From Lichenostomus cassidix (Eukaryota > Chordata > Aves > Passeriformes > Meliphagidae), in contig CM039179.1 of assembly GCA_008360975.2 (NCBI GenBank), forward strand, positions 54,722,666-54,786,665: a stretch of DNA of 64,000 nt, read 5' to 3'. The position numbers and the translations under genes are program-made. The notes below the pieces were generated by a model. That model worked only from the letters and a program-made list of their open reading frames with translations, was not told where the DNA came from and did not search any database. Within the stretch, counting starts at the first letter, position 1. Each line of letters begins with the position of its first letter. Positions 1-12,693 of this stretch are shown in pieces.

Positions 1-101
1 AAAAAATAAACTAAGAATGTGCAAATTCTTATAAGCATTTCTCAAGTACAGAAAACAGCTAAACATTAAGTCAGCTTGGAAGGTCACAAAGAAAGATGTC
101 T

Positions 102-361
102 TGTGGCTAGCACAGGTCTTTCCCATGAGAACTTTCTCCTGTGTTTTATAAACAAAGATAAAGTTTGGATGTTATGAAAACAGTGTCTCAAGATTTGGAC
201 AGTTCAGGCCTGGCCAATCAGGCCTAGGGGGAGGTTTCTGACTGACCAATCTGGGTGACCTCTGAAAAGTCTATATAGGTTGGAATCAAAATAATAAAGC
301 TCTCTTTTCTTGCCACACTGAGAACCTGGGTCTTTTCTCTGCTAGCAGCTCAACAACGACA
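102..361 (+). mobile_element. Solo LTR, family A, copy 1 (6-bp TSD)
   Basis: A 260-bp element starting TGTGG and ending GACA, flanked on both sides by the exact 6-bp duplication ATGTCT (96-101 and 362-367). It reads as a plus-strand retroviral LTR: a CCAAT box at 246-250, a TATA-like TATATA at 272-277 and an AATAAA polyadenylation signal at 293-298. No retroviral internal genes follow, so it is a solo LTR left by LTR-LTR recombination. Six-bp duplications with TG/CA ends are usual for class II (beta- and alpharetrovirus-like) elements; that class is inferred. A close relative lies at 18743-19016. The borders are certain; the family name is not known to me. Confidence 0.9.
246..298 (+). promoter_or_regulatory. 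LTR promoter and polyadenylation signals
   Basis: Within the first LTR, CCAAT (246-250), TATATA (272-277) and AATAAA (293-298) stand in the order expected for U3 promoter then R. The signal lies only about 20 bp after the TATA box, so the TATA-to-polyA distance is very short. Whether the promoter still works cannot be told from sequence. Confidence 0.55.
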
Positions 362-527
362 ATGTCTCAAATGGATGGAAGGATGGGTGCTCATATGATC
401 AAAACTACTGTTATACAGTTAAATCAAGGAAACTATTGCAACTAAGACTTTGTCAGAAATACCGTGATTAGGTCAAACAGATTGTGTAGCTGTTGTGTGC
501 AACAGAACTAGGAGCAATGTAGACATC

Positions 528-1057
528 TGTAGCAGTGTGTGTCTGCCAGTTTTAATCCTGCACCGCGGCCAAAGTCCAGAGGTTTCTCCTTTGTTCTCCT
601 TCTCTGTATGTTATTGGTTCTTTTGAATTATGCGCTCTCCCCTATCAGAAGTCTATTGGTGTGTACCCCTGTTCTTCTCCTCTCGGAGTTTCCCGGGTTG
701 GCTCTCTGGAGCTAACACCCTCCCCTTTTCCCTTCCCTTATAATCCCCTGACACAGTGTGTTGGGGGTCGCAGTCTCTAGCCTTTCAGGCCCTTTGCCCT
801 TCCCCTGTTTTCTTCCCCCCTTCGCTGCCCTTGGACCCTCAGCCGAAGATCCTAATAAACTCCCTGGAAGACCTCAGGCTGCGTCCATACATTTCTCCAT
901 CCCACCTCGTTTCCCACTGGGCTTCTGTCCCCCGAGCTCCGCGCCGCCCCTGTGTGGTCCCTGTCCTGGCGCAGCCCAGCATGCGTCACGGCGCAGCTGA
1001 CTGCCTTTCCGTGTGGCGCTGGGGCTTTCGGCTGCTTTTCGGGGACGCAACGCCACA
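528..1057 (+). mobile_element. Solo LTR, family B, copy 1 (6-bp TSD)
   Basis: A 530-bp GC-rich element starting TGTAGCAG and ending CGCCACA, flanked by the exact 6-bp duplication GACATC (522-527 and 1058-1063). A TATAA box lies at 739-743 and AATAAA at 854-859, so it reads on the plus strand. The GC-rich R/U5 part (about 900-1057) stands out sharply from the AT-rich surroundings. Open frames of up to 127 codons across it are by-products of its low stop-codon density, not genes. A clear relative with the same box order is at 12694-13213. There is no internal retroviral sequence beside it. A class II origin is inferred from duplication length. Confidence 0.9.
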
Positions 1058-1099
1058 GACATCTAAGTGCATTTTTGCACCCAAGGCTTTCATAACTGA

Positions 1100-1144
1100 C
1101 ATCTATCTCATTAGATTAGTTCCTCATCTATCTCATTAGATTAG
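1100..1144. repeat. Two-copy 25-bp tandem duplication
   Basis: A 20-bp core beginning CATCTATCTC and ending TTAGATTAG occurs at 1100-1119 and again at 1125-1144, separated by TTCCT. The copies are identical, so this is a recent local duplication. It starts 36 bp after the duplicated target site of the neighbouring LTR. Confidence 0.85.
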
Positions 1145-2273
1145 GCATGTTTCTGGACAAAGCTGCAATAACAGGGGCAACAGATGATGGAAACAATACC
1201 AAACAAAAATATAAAGGAGCAAAAAGACAGAGAAATAAAAGCTAAGGACAAAGTAAATAAACAAAACCAGGTGGAAAACCAAGAAAAAAAAAGAATAAGA
1301 AATGAAGTGTAAGTGAAAACTAACTATCATGAAATGGGTTTAGACACCAAATATAATGAATTTTATAGGTGGTATTGAAGTTCTGAATAGTGTAATCATG
1401 GCAATTTTCCTTGTTTGTTTCCTTGTAATATTGAACCTATGGAACTATTATAGATAACAAGCAAAAAGAGGATGCAAAATACTGTTTCCTGATTGTGATC
1501 CAGGGAAAACTGAAATCAAGACATCAGAGATGGATATACACAAAAGATTGCAATTTTTTTTCATTTATTGTCCTAAGAACATACAGCACAACTATAATTT
1601 TGCAAGAGGAATGGTAAGCATTGAATCTGTGTGCTGACTACTTTGTATAAAAGAAACCTCATGAGATTTAGTAATTCAAGAGCTAAATCCTTGCAATGAT
1701 TACATGAAGTAAAAAAAAAAAAATCTGTAGTAAGTATTTCTTTAAAATACACAGGACATTAGGACATTACATTAGTTTAAACAGTGTGGCAACAATATGT
1801 ATAACAAAATCACAGTCATTTGCAACAAACACTTAATTGGTACAAAGAGAAAATAAGTAGGACTTTTTACACTGACAGTACTGTAAGTAGTCACTGCATA
1901 ATTTCATTTGAATGACTGGATCCATAACAACATCTAAAGGAAGATAGAGATGCCACGTTGTCTTCTGGTGGGTTTTGTTGGTTGGTTTGTTTGTTTGTTT
2001 TTTTCATCATTGCTTTGACCATGAAATTCACCCTGAAAATATAGCAGACTATTCTATGAATCACATGCAAAACTGGCAAATACAGGAAGTTGTAACTTTC
2101 AAGAACTCATGTCCATGTAAACAATGAAAAAGAATTTTCTGACAAGATTTTTATCATGTGATCTTTGATATAAAACTTTGGACTTGGTTTCCTATCACAG
2201 TATGGAGACATTGATTATAATAACTTAGAATACTTATGATTTTTTAAAAAGATTCAATAAATTATAGATTATG

Positions 2274-2298
2274 TATTATATTATATTATATTATATTA
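2274..2298. repeat. TTATA microsatellite
   Basis: About five units of TTATA in a row, inside a longer AT-only patch. Confidence 0.8.
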
Positions 2299-2353
2299 AT
2301 TACAATATTTTTAATAAATGTGTGCCAAAAAAATTTTTGTGAATATTTTTGAG

Positions 2354-2389
2354 AGAGCAAGGAAATCAGAAAGAGCAAGGAAATCAGAA
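2354..2389. repeat. 18-bp tandem duplication, two copies
   Basis: The unit AGAGCAAGGAAATCAGAA occurs twice head to tail (2354-2371, 2372-2389) without mismatch. Confidence 0.85.
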
Positions 2390-5300
2390 AGACCAGAAAA
2401 GCTTTTGAAAATGTGTCTCTACTGGGACTGAGGACAATACTCTTGGCATTTCTCAACACTCCAGCACACACAGAGTAGATTTATTCATGTGAACAGTCAT
2501 TGTACTGACTTCTGCTACATAATTACACTGCTTATGAAGTGAATACTTTCTTGTCTTACTTGATATCCTCAAGTAAGTATCCTCAAGTAAATTGTAATAC
2601 ACTTCAGTAATTGTATGCTTATTCCAGAGACAAAAAAAAAAACCCAAGAGACCAATAAAATAAACCCTAACACCCAAAAACCCAAACCCCACCACAAACC
2701 TTGAAATAAGAGCAGAGGTTAGTTCTTTTCCCAGAGTAGATACACATAAATGTTAGTAGTTTTTTGATCTTTAAAGGTGCTTTCAGGGTCTGAGTGTTCC
2801 TCTAAAAACCACAATGCTGGAAAGAAGGACAAATGTACAATTCCATTATCTCAAGAAAAATCCAATCTTCATCAGTGTCTCAATTACTCCATTGCATAGA
2901 TTTCCTAATAAATTTTAGAGAAATTACTTTTAAAATGTAAGATTAGCCAAGCCATTAGGACATCTTATAAATACATGATCAGTCTTATTTTGTAATAGGT
3001 GGAAAGCCATCAGTGATAAACCCAGAAACAAGATCATGACAGTGAGAAAAACACACTAAAAATTTGCTAGAAACAAGCATGAGAGATTAAGAAAGAGCTG
3101 TAGAAGCCAGCTCTTGAATTTGGAAAATAAGTGCCTCCTCCCCAGAGAAAATGTGGAGCAAAAAGTCAGAGAGAGAAAATATGTTGAAAAAAATGCCTAG
3201 CAGGGTGCCACATTATGGAGTATTCAATGATAACATACTGTATGTTAGTTTAGAAATCAAAGCGGCTTGATAGATACCCGTCTTTAGGTCCCTTTTCACC
3301 CAGAAAATGACTAGGTGTTGATCCTAGGATGTTCAGCAAATACATTTTCTCCAGCTTGAAGAATGCATCATATTAATTCAATTTTAAAAATCTGTTGTTC
3401 ATTTCTGTTGTTCAAGTTTCCAGAAACTGAAAATTGCTTTAAGGCTTAATGTAAAAAGCAAACCAAGGCCAGTACTTCTAACATTGAAAAAGGGAATATT
3501 CGAGTAAGAAAACAGATTAAGTAGTCTTTTTATTCTTCCTTTTTGTCTTTAGAAATACCATAGAGTATACTTACAGTTTAACTTTCAACATAATACTCAA
3601 ATAATCATATTGGACCTGATGATCTTTCTATTGAATTTAATGGCAAAATTCCCATAGATTTCAAAGGAGGAAGAACCAGGCATGTTATACATTATTGATA
3701 TGTAAAATTATGGTAGAAACGTTAGTGAAGCATTTTTCAATGCATTTTTACATGTTTTCAAGTAAGTATATTAATTATCTTGATTATTTCCATGGAGAAT
3801 AATTACACACATCTCTGAAGCTCTTATCAGTGTAAATATTAAAAAGAGAGAATATATAAACAGATTACACTAACAAAATATCTTTGGGCAATTTGAATAA
3901 TTATCGTACACACTGCTGTTGGAGATCTGCCTGATTTTAGAGTTCTACACCTGCTACTTTAAACTCACTTTTGGCTCTGAACTTCATAAAAAAATTACTC
4001 TATCACATACAAGGATGATCAAGACTTTAGTCTGCATTGCATGGTTTAAAGTACTTTCCTGGGAAAATCATTAGCTTTAAAAATGTATGATACAAAAAAT
4101 AGATACTAGAATGTCTCTATAAATTAACAAAAGAGTATAATAATTAAATTTTCAAACTTAAGAGAATAACTTTTTTCAGCTTTGCAGAAAGTATTTAATC
4201 TTAATTCTAATTTCAGCCTGACTCTATTATGCCACAAAAGACAAATCTGTAGGTATTTTTTAAAAATATTCATATTCATTTTTTAATTCATGAGACTTGA
4301 ATTTCAGTTTGAGACTGAAGGTGTAAGTCAGTTCAGTTAAAAGTACTCAGGACTACATAAATCATATCTGTCAACCCACATGGATTTTGTGGATATCTCA
4401 TTTTAGGTGATACTCAACATCTATTTTCGACATTTTTTTGATCCAGCCTCCAGGAACTTAAAATGAGGCATTTAGGGGTAAATATCCACATTTAAGTCTT
4501 ATATTGTGTGATGATTTCTAAACAATGCAGTCAAAGAAGTATGAGCAGATTCAACTGATAATTCACAAAGCATTTAAGACAATTTGCTTAAACTTAGGTG
4601 TTTGGTAATATTTACGATGTCTTATGATGTTCTAAATTCCTGAATAAGACTTACAGATATGACACAAGTTGCACAGAGGACACGTGTCCTTTTGATTTGA
4701 CTGATTGGAGCAGTGTGGCCAACTCAAAGGGCACAGTCTATCTGTCAGCATTGCCTGACCTGAACTGATCCTTCAGAGTAAACTGAATTTTTCCTTGAGT
4801 GTGATGACCTGAATTTATCTACATATGTGTATTTCCAGGTGAGCTAATCTGGAGCTCAATAGCATCTGAGGACTTCTCCAAGAAAGACGCAAAATGTGAC
4901 CTGACACATGGACCAGAGTCAGGTTAGGCATTTACCACTGACATCTAATCTAAGATCCCTTGCATAATCCATTTGTGTAGCTCAAATGATTTAAAGTAGC
5001 TGGTTAAACTAATAGTTTATGAAAGTTCCTGAATTAGGAGTACTGAGTCCTTAAATGATCAATAGGCCTTACATCATAACAAGTATTAATGAATGCCTTT
5101 AATTTATTCTTTTACAGACTTCAATTTTGCATATGACAACACTGACAGAGAGGCATCTTTCTTATACAGCTCAGAGTTTTAGTTATCACAAGGAGGAAAA
5201 AATTAGATACTTAAGTATTATACAGTTCACAAGAGAACTTTTTAAACCAGAGCAATATTTGAATATAATATTTCATTTAGAAAACATTATCCAGCACCAA

Positions 5301-5466
5301 GATAACTTCTAGAAACTGAGGATGGTGCTTGAAAAAATGTTAAACCTAAAGCATAAAATCTCTTGTTGGCTACAAACTGATGTGATGCACAATGACTTCA
5401 GTGATCTTCTCTGCAGTTGTAAAGATGATTAGTACCTAATTTTGAGACATGTTTAATTTAGGACAA

Positions 5467-5559
5467 TATCTATCTATCTATCATCTATCTATCTATCATC
5501 TATCTATCTATCATCTATCATCCATCCATCTATCCACCCATCCATCCATCCATCCATCT
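5467..5559. repeat. ATCT/ATCC tetranucleotide microsatellite
   Basis: A 93-bp array of TATC units that changes to CATC/CCAT units in its second half. The change of unit suggests an old array with interrupted slippage. Likely polymorphic in length. Confidence 0.95.
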
Positions 5560-8500
5560 CTCAAAGTAATTAAGGAATGAAAAGACCACGATAAAGGCAA
5601 GGACATGAAAGGTTGTTCTGTTGCAGGACTGTGCTTCGGGGAAAGCTTATCAAATTCTTTGGTGATTTTGTTACCTGAGATATTTTTGTATCAATCAGAA
5701 ATGCTGTACACATCACTTGATAATACTTCTACTGTTACTTTTCTCAGACTAAAGACTTGTCTTTGGAGATAGGCAAAACCCCAAAGAAGCCATGCAAAAA
5801 GAAAAACAAAGAAGCCAGAAGGGCAGTTATTTCTCTCATGCTCCTGCATCTTTTTAGGCCTCAAAATATATTTTATAATGAAACATAACATGGGTATGGA
5901 AATACCAGTTCAGGTAATGAGGCAGACTATTACAGAAAGAGATAAACATGCGCAGCAGTCAGTTCTATTAAGGACATGTTATAATTGCACCTTTCGGGGC
6001 ACTGCAGGGCTTTAGGGTCCACGAGCAAATTTTGTGGTTTGAAAATGTTTTCAATTGCTCTTTCATATTTCCCTAATTTTTGTATGCATGAAAAATGTGT
6101 AGCAATATTCATGAATTACATTTTCCTACCGGCATTAAATGGTAAAACTAACTACTGGTTAGCCCATTCTCCATATTTCAGTAATTTAGTCTTTCTTTCC
6201 CACATCAGCAGTGCCAATGAATGTCAAACAAATGAAGAATAGCTAGTTTTGCAACTGAGATTAATTGTCTCTTTCACATTAATTGTCTCAGAAAATACTA
6301 TCATTTTCTTTTGGGTTGGCTTGATCTCAGTTCACCAACCTAGAATTGAAAGGTTCATACCCATTTATTTATTCTTCCAAATAATTTGCATTAGCTATTC
6401 ACCTTAAGGCCAGAGTAACTCTTACAGACTGACAGAAGACTAAGTCATGTTCACTGTATGATGGATGAAATAAAGTAGATTGTGTCATCTTCTGAAACTG
6501 AAGTGGAAAGACACAATGGTGAAAAAGAGGGCAATGTCTAGTACATGGGAAAGGAGCAAATAATTCTGTGTTCAGTTTCACCTTTTGATAGCCATTGAAG
6601 TACTGGCTGGTTCACTGTCTTCCAAAGCTGGAAACTTGGTTTACCCAGCATCTGGTGTGAGAGATAGTTCCTCCCGTTTCAGGCTAAGAAAGCAATAGAA
6701 GATAAGAGCAGCATTCAGTTGTAAGCCACATGCAGCAAAAGACCCATGGACCAAAACCATCATAGATGTGGTAAACAAATTAAAAATTAAATTCTCTCAC
6801 TTCAGTTTATTTAAGTTGCACTTCCAGTTCTTTCTGGGTGACCCACCAGAAGATATCTAATCCTTTGGTGTATCAAATGATGCAGACTAGGACATGATTA
6901 ACAGCTCCTTGTAAACCATCTTTTTATTTCTTCTCTGAGCCACACTACATACTCTCTCCAGTCTATTTAGACTGCTGGGACTTGAGATCTATTTTCCTTT
7001 ACAGGAGAATAGTGGGCAGTCTAGGCCAATCTTGAGGAAAACTCTAGAAAGGTCTGTGAAACAAATATGAGTGAGTGTGTAATGAAAAGGAAACAGTATA
7101 TAGTAACATTAAAAATCCTTTTTTTTTTTTACTTTTGGTCCAGGTCCTTTTTCCTTTAGCAATTCTACACCTGTATCTAAGGTTTGTATTAATTTTTGCA
7201 TGCTTCAGCACAAATGATTAACAGTATTATTCCCAAAACCATAAACTATTGTTCCTATCACAGTAGGTTACAGACTCTCTTCACTTTTCTTCATAATAGA
7301 AGTATTTACTTTTAAATAATTCATATATCAGATTAGAATCCAGGTTAAAAACAATGCTTACAAGCTCACACTCAAAGGCATATTAAGGAAATGTTGAGCA
7401 AAGAAAGACAAGAAAGAGCAGCACAGTTCCCACATAGCCTGAAGGAATTAATTTCTTATTTTCCCCTTACAGCCTCCATGGAAATCTTTAACATCAATTC
7501 TGTCAAGATGTAGCTTAAACACAGAAATCAGCACATGAAGTTGCCTTAACACTGAATTAAACAAAAGTGCACAGTTCTATAAGCATAAATCCCAGAGAAC
7601 AAGGTTAAAAAACAAAGTAAGAACAACAAGTGGTTCCAGTTCATCTCACACTATTAAATAGGTCAGTGATTTCTGTCCACAGAGTCATGGCCAACTTATC
7701 TCTTCCAGCTCAAAGGAAGATGTGTTAATTGCAAAGTGAGCAGTACATGATGCTTTACCATTCACTAAGAATTCTCTGGCCTGAATTTCACCTCTGTCTG
7801 AGATTACTGCAGCTTGAGCTGAAATGTCTGAAATTAACTGAGCCACAGAGAATTACAATAGAATTTCAGCAGCTAACCAAATAATAAATGTATTTCAGCA
7901 TCAGCACACACAGTATACACATTTAATTTTAAAAAAAGTGTATGGGTTATGATTTAGAAATCACATTAATATTTATGTAACCTTTTCACTAGGACAAGCT
8001 GTTGCATTAAGGTTATGTACAATTGCCATTAAATTAGTGGGTGACCACATAGCTGTGATGTAGAAGCAATAATTGCCACACTCTTGTACCATCTCCCTTG
8101 GTCGTGCTTCTGCTGATTAAATGGAGCCTGGGGGGACTAAATTCTTCTTGCATTTCTGAAGTAGAATAAACAGAACGGCAGCAGTCAGCTGGTGAACACA
8201 ACTGTTCTTCTGCAGGCAGGCTGAGTGGCAAAGCATGCAAACCTGGGCTGCCTGCACTTGCCTGGCTGTCAGTGAATGAATACAGGGAGGAACACTGTGT
8301 GATGTAAATTATTTCTGGGTTAGAAATAAGCAATCCATGAACCAAATACAAAATTGTAAGTTAATGATAGGCTTGCCTTGACGGAATAATTCCCCATGCT
8401 CCATATCTAAGAATTCCTCCTATTTAATGAGTACAATAATGAGTTGCATGCTTGGAAATGAAGTTTTTAGAGACTTGAAGATGCTAATCTTGGCAGTCTC

Positions 8501-9330
8501 CACCTTCTGAGAAAAGCCTAGAGACACTGACAATTTTTGAAGGTGCTACTTTGGTCCTGTTTCACAGATTCTGATAAATGCAAGTTCTTGTGATACCAGG
8601 GAGCACAAGAAGTATGAAGAAATGTATATTGCTAGAGTGTTCTTTTTATCACTTATAGCAGTGTATGAGAATAGAGGTGATCAGGGTATGTTTTGAGATG
8701 CTATGCCATCAACATTTTTGTCGAATGTAAATTGGACAGGGAGTGATATGCTGAGAGATGAGGTACATGAAAATGTTTGATTAGCTACCAAACTTCCTAT
8801 TCCTACCAAAACTGTTGACCTATACTTTCAAGGTGGTGAAGGTTACTGGAGGTGTTTCACCTAGTGAAGTAAAGATGTGACTTCCTTCAGTGTGATTTCC
8901 TCATAGCAGACACCAGTTACTAAAAGATGAATCATAGTCATCTGAAATAGTCATTTCATGACTACATGTTGAAAACATGAGCAGGTGTTAAACATGATGA
9001 CAATGATCTGTTTAGTATGATCAACCTGAAGAAGTGAGTCAAAGGGGGATCTTAACATGGAGAAATGAGACAGCAGTGCAACTGATTGGTCTGTAACACT
9101 GAAATTCAGTTTTGAATCAGTGTGTTGCCCCTGAGAATGTTATTTCTCTGATTTCTAAACAAGTACATAATCACAAGCACTTAGCATAAATTTCCATCTC
9201 TGTATGTATTTGGATATAAATAAATGGCTGGATTGTTCTCAGCCATTTTGGGAAAAAATAAAAAAAGATAAAAATATAAATATAGAACACACAGATTTTT
9301 GTAAAAAAAAAAAACCTCCACAGTTTTAAG
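5560..9330. other. AT-rich stretch without recognised gene
   Basis: No gene or transposon recognised. The part at 8034-8330 is less AT-rich than its surroundings and is listed separately as a possible conserved element. Confidence 0.55.
8034..8330. other. Possible conserved noncoding block
   Basis: About 300 bp with clearly higher GC than its flanks, no repeat signature and no convincing splice sites. It spans a 105-codon minus-strand frame that matches nothing I know. Composition alone suggests a constrained element or an unrecognised old repeat. Alignment to other birds would decide. Confidence 0.2.
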
Positions 9331-9379
9331 CATACCATAGCTCAAATACTGTTAAAATTTAACAGTAGGAAATGGTATG
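9331..9379. repeat. 49-bp interrupted palindrome
   Basis: Outer arms CATACCA (9331-9337) and TGGTATG (9373-9379) enclose a perfect inner palindrome: TACTGTTAAA, one central base, then TTTAACAGTA. Spacers of 9 and 5 bases separate the inner and outer arms. The DNA could extrude a cruciform and its RNA a hairpin. It ends 40 bp before the target duplication of the next LTR. Confidence 0.85.
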
Positions 9380-9423
9380 CTGTTTATTCTCATGTTAAAT
9401 CTTAACATACATGGGTAGGTGTG

Positions 9424-9775
9424 TGAATCAACACATCCAGGAAATCAAAGGCAACCACCAAACTGCAGGTGAAATGCAAAGAGCAGATTTATTTCATTAC
9501 CTGGCTGACAACTCCAGGCAGCAGAGACACACAGGGACACACAGGCCCTGTTGGGCTCAGCTCATTCTAGTGACCAGAATGAGTCCCCCTGCCTGCCCCA
9601 AGCTATCAAAGGCTTTAGCACAAGGCTGTGCTTTTATGATCTCTCTCTCTCTCTGAGCAAGAGGCTCAAGCATGTCTGTGAGAGTGTGCTATCTCTACAC
9701 AGGAATGTTGCTTCTCAAAACAGGCAGAGGATTAACAACAGTAGGCATAATAAATGGAGTATTCCCATGCTGGCA
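9424..9775 (-). mobile_element. Solo LTR with 5-bp TSD, minus strand
   Basis: A 352-bp GC-richer block with TG at its left end (TGAATCAAC) and CA at its right end (CTGGCA), flanked by GTGTG on both sides (9419-9423, 9776-9780). Read on the minus strand it runs TGCCAGC to TTGATTCA, with a TATA-like CATAAAAG near 9631-9639 and AATAAA at 9488-9493. That order makes it a minus-strand LTR. A 5-bp duplication points to an ERV1/ERVL-like element rather than the 6-bp families nearby. A short CT run (9641-9654) lies inside. GTGTG is low-complexity, so the duplication is weaker proof than for the other LTRs. Confidence 0.65.
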
Positions 9776-9780
9776 GTGTG

Positions 9781-11283
9781 GGAATGAATCTTTGATTCAT
9801 TTGTTCTGCTTATAAATATACTTTGTATACTTATAAATAATACTTTGTATACCATCTTATAACAGCACAAAAATACTTAGCAGTTAATATTGTATCCCTC
9901 TTCTCAACTTCACCAACGATAAACTCCACATTTTTTACATTATATCAGGAGGAAGGCTAATCAACCCTGATTCATTTTTCCTTACATGTATTTAATAGAG
10001 TTGTAAAATCAATACATGAAACTGCTTATTATTTTCTGATATTACAAAGAGAAACTAAATCTAAATAGTACATTACTGCTATACACTAGATAAGAATGTA
10101 AAGATAGGTGGACATTTGACTTGACAAAGTAATTTATTAGAGTCTTGTTTTATCTTGAAAGGCTGTCTTTGGGGATATGATACATTATCAGTTGTCCTCC
10201 ATTTAATTTTTTTGCGTCCCCATAAATTAAGTATGCTAATTTATGCTGCATAATGAAAGATTAAATTAAAAACTGTAGTTCTGACCTATCATACCCTTCT
10301 TATTTTCATGAATTTAATCTCTAATTCCCTTTTCTGTAAAGACTCATGAACATGTTTAACTTTCTTCACGTCAATAATCTTTAATGCAACATAAAGGTAA
10401 ACATATAAATATGTTTATCTAAGAATTAATAAAGAATAGGATCCTAAGAAAATACTAAAGAGACATCTCCTACATACAGTAAGTGGTTCTGTATTTCCTT
10501 AGATATTAAATAGAAATCATTGAGCATAATGGGATTTACAAACCAGCAAACTTACTAAACTTACTGGAAAATCTCAAGTTGCCTCAATGAGTTTTAAATC
10601 AGACTGTTTATACACTGGTAACCCGTTTTCCTTGTCATTCAATAACACATTGCACAATTCTAACATTTATCTCAGTAGGAGGAGAAATAACCTTTCAGAA
10701 TTCAAATCTTTCAAACTCATTTGAGAAAATCCCTAAATTAAGGATGAGTAGATCACTGATGTCTCTTACATGACGAAAATGTATGATTGCCACGCACTCA
10801 TACTCTTAGCAAAAAAAATAAACAATACAATGGAAAAAAGAATATTTCATTGTCTTTTTGAGGCTGACAGAATCAAAGCCAATGCAAGTTCTGGCTTTCT
10901 CTAATGGAAAGTCATCTACATGCTGTCTAGAGAGACTGGACCTTGGCAGTACATGGTGTCAGACTTCAAAAACCTAAAATTCTTCATCCAAGTCAAAGTT
11001 GGTATTTGTGCCAGTGGTTTAGTATCTCTGATGTAGTCTCATAAAACATTTCTCAGATTCTGATTTATCTCTAGGTTTGGTTTCCAACATTTACCTCAGT
11101 TCAAAAACTATTAGGTTTCAGCAGGAATCCCATTGCAGAACTGATACATCTTTTACTGTGATCCTTGAGTATTTTATTATGCATCACTTGGCTAAGTGAT
11201 TGCACTGAAATTTTAAAATCTTTGTGGATTCCCTCATCTGGGAATCTCATTTGTCAAACTGAGAATCAAAATTGCCAAGAATT
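9781..11283. other. AT-rich stretch without recognised gene
   Basis: Nothing recognised, apart from a small imperfect repeat of the motif TACTTTGTATAC near 9819-9853. Confidence 0.55.
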
Positions 11284-11600
11284 TCTTTAGCTGACAGCCA
11301 GAGCCTTATTTCACTTCTGTTTTAAATCTGCTGTAGCACATGGCTTACTTGATTTTCTTTGTGTGTTTGGGGCTGCACAGAGTTCCTGCTGAGGTTCTGA
11401 TATGAATGCAAAGCAAAGTCGGCTCCTAAAAGAAATTAACAGCCCTCTTATTGCTAATTAAAAGCTCTTTGCTTTCTCTCCACATGGCCATTGCAGCTGC
11501 TTCACATCCTCTCAATGTTTCGAAAACACATAAATTCAAAGACAATATTGTGAGCAGCACCTGGCACTCGCTGCACCTGCAGTGATGAGACTATATTTCA
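11284..11600. promoter_or_regulatory. Candidate conserved noncoding element
   Basis: A block of moderate GC with no repeat character, rich in short words typical of developmental enhancers. It has GCTAATTAAAAG (a homeodomain-type TAATTA core) near 11453-11464, a CAGCTG E-box near 11496-11501, and CACCTG E-boxes near 11559 and 11574. No frame with splice sites runs through it. Inferred from composition and motifs only. Confidence 0.3.
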
Positions 11601-12693
11601 TTCTGTCAGTAAATTAAAATTCTCCAGAGCAGAAAAGGATGCTTTTTTTCTCATTCAACCTCTTCCATTGTCCCCAGTGGTAAAGAGACAGTAGTTTTGC
11701 TTCCATTTTCGATACTAAATATATCATATTGTTGTTTGCTTCAGTGGTGCAGACACCTGCCTCCTGCTGTAAATGTTGTGTTCCACTTTGGAAAGATTTC
11801 CCCGGGGCTCCACATTCAAGTATTGGCTTGTAACTATGGCTTAATATCATGTCAAAATCTCTTAAGGAAGATGCAGCTTGTCAAGTCATCTCAGGATGAA
11901 CCTCCATCTAGTGAAATTCTGAAAATATCCTTTGAGTGTTTGAAGCATAAGAAGACAAATAAAAGGCTAGCAAGTCATTTGTAAAGATAATAGCTAACAG
12001 CATGCATTCTCCCTTTCCCTCCCCCTCTTTCCATTAATGTTGATAAGGGGATAAGAGCAGACTGCAGGTCAGTGATCTTTGTTATTTATATTCAGGTCAA
12101 AGAAAGTTCCAAACTTTTGTGTTTTGGGCATGGCAGCAAAATGGAAACAAGGAGAAAGAAAATCTCAATCAAATTGTGGTAGAGTCAAGCTCTGATATTT
12201 TGATCTCAGAGCTTATTTTCACAAAATAAATGGCAAGCAGGAAGTGTTTTTCACTGTAAAGAATTTAACAGACAACAGAATTTGGCTGGATCCTTGTGGT
12301 TATAATGTTGCTGTGTTTGCTACAGTACAGGACTATTTTTTTTTAACAAATGCACAAAGATTGCATTAGAGGTGGGACTAAAATATGATTTATTGTGATG
12401 GATTTTAGTATATGATAGGAGAGAATTTCCCAGTAACTTTTCTTGGGGTATACATGAGAAAGACATTCACATAATCTCAAAGGGCATGTGTCTCCTTTTT
12501 TAATTTGTTTTTCAGACTGAGAAAATGGTTCTCAAGAAAAATGTTTACCTCTTCCCAAATTTCTGTATACTTCACAAATTTGTACTAATATTCCACAACA
12601 AAGGGAGAAAACAAAAAAACAAGAAAGAATCCAAACACCATTTTGGATTGAAACATAATAGGGACAAGGGGCTTTATTTTAGTGTTCTTTTTC
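11601..12693. other. Stretch without recognised gene
   Basis: The part up to about 11985 holds two overlapping short frames on opposite strands with no known similarity; the rest is plain. It may extend the candidate conserved block on its left. Confidence 0.45.

Larger units (their letters stand above)
1145..5466. other. AT-rich stretch without recognised gene
   Basis: Plain AT-rich DNA. I see only a short TTATA run (2274-2298) and an 18-bp tandem duplication (2354-2389). Frames in it are short and look like chance. Confidence 0.6.

Noticed and set aside
756..1139. 127-codon frame
   Set aside because: Lies within and just past a GC-rich LTR whose ends are fixed by target duplications; low stop density explains it.
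9411..9787. Plus-strand frames of 78-81 codons
   Set aside because: Shadows of the minus-strand LTR at 9424-9775.
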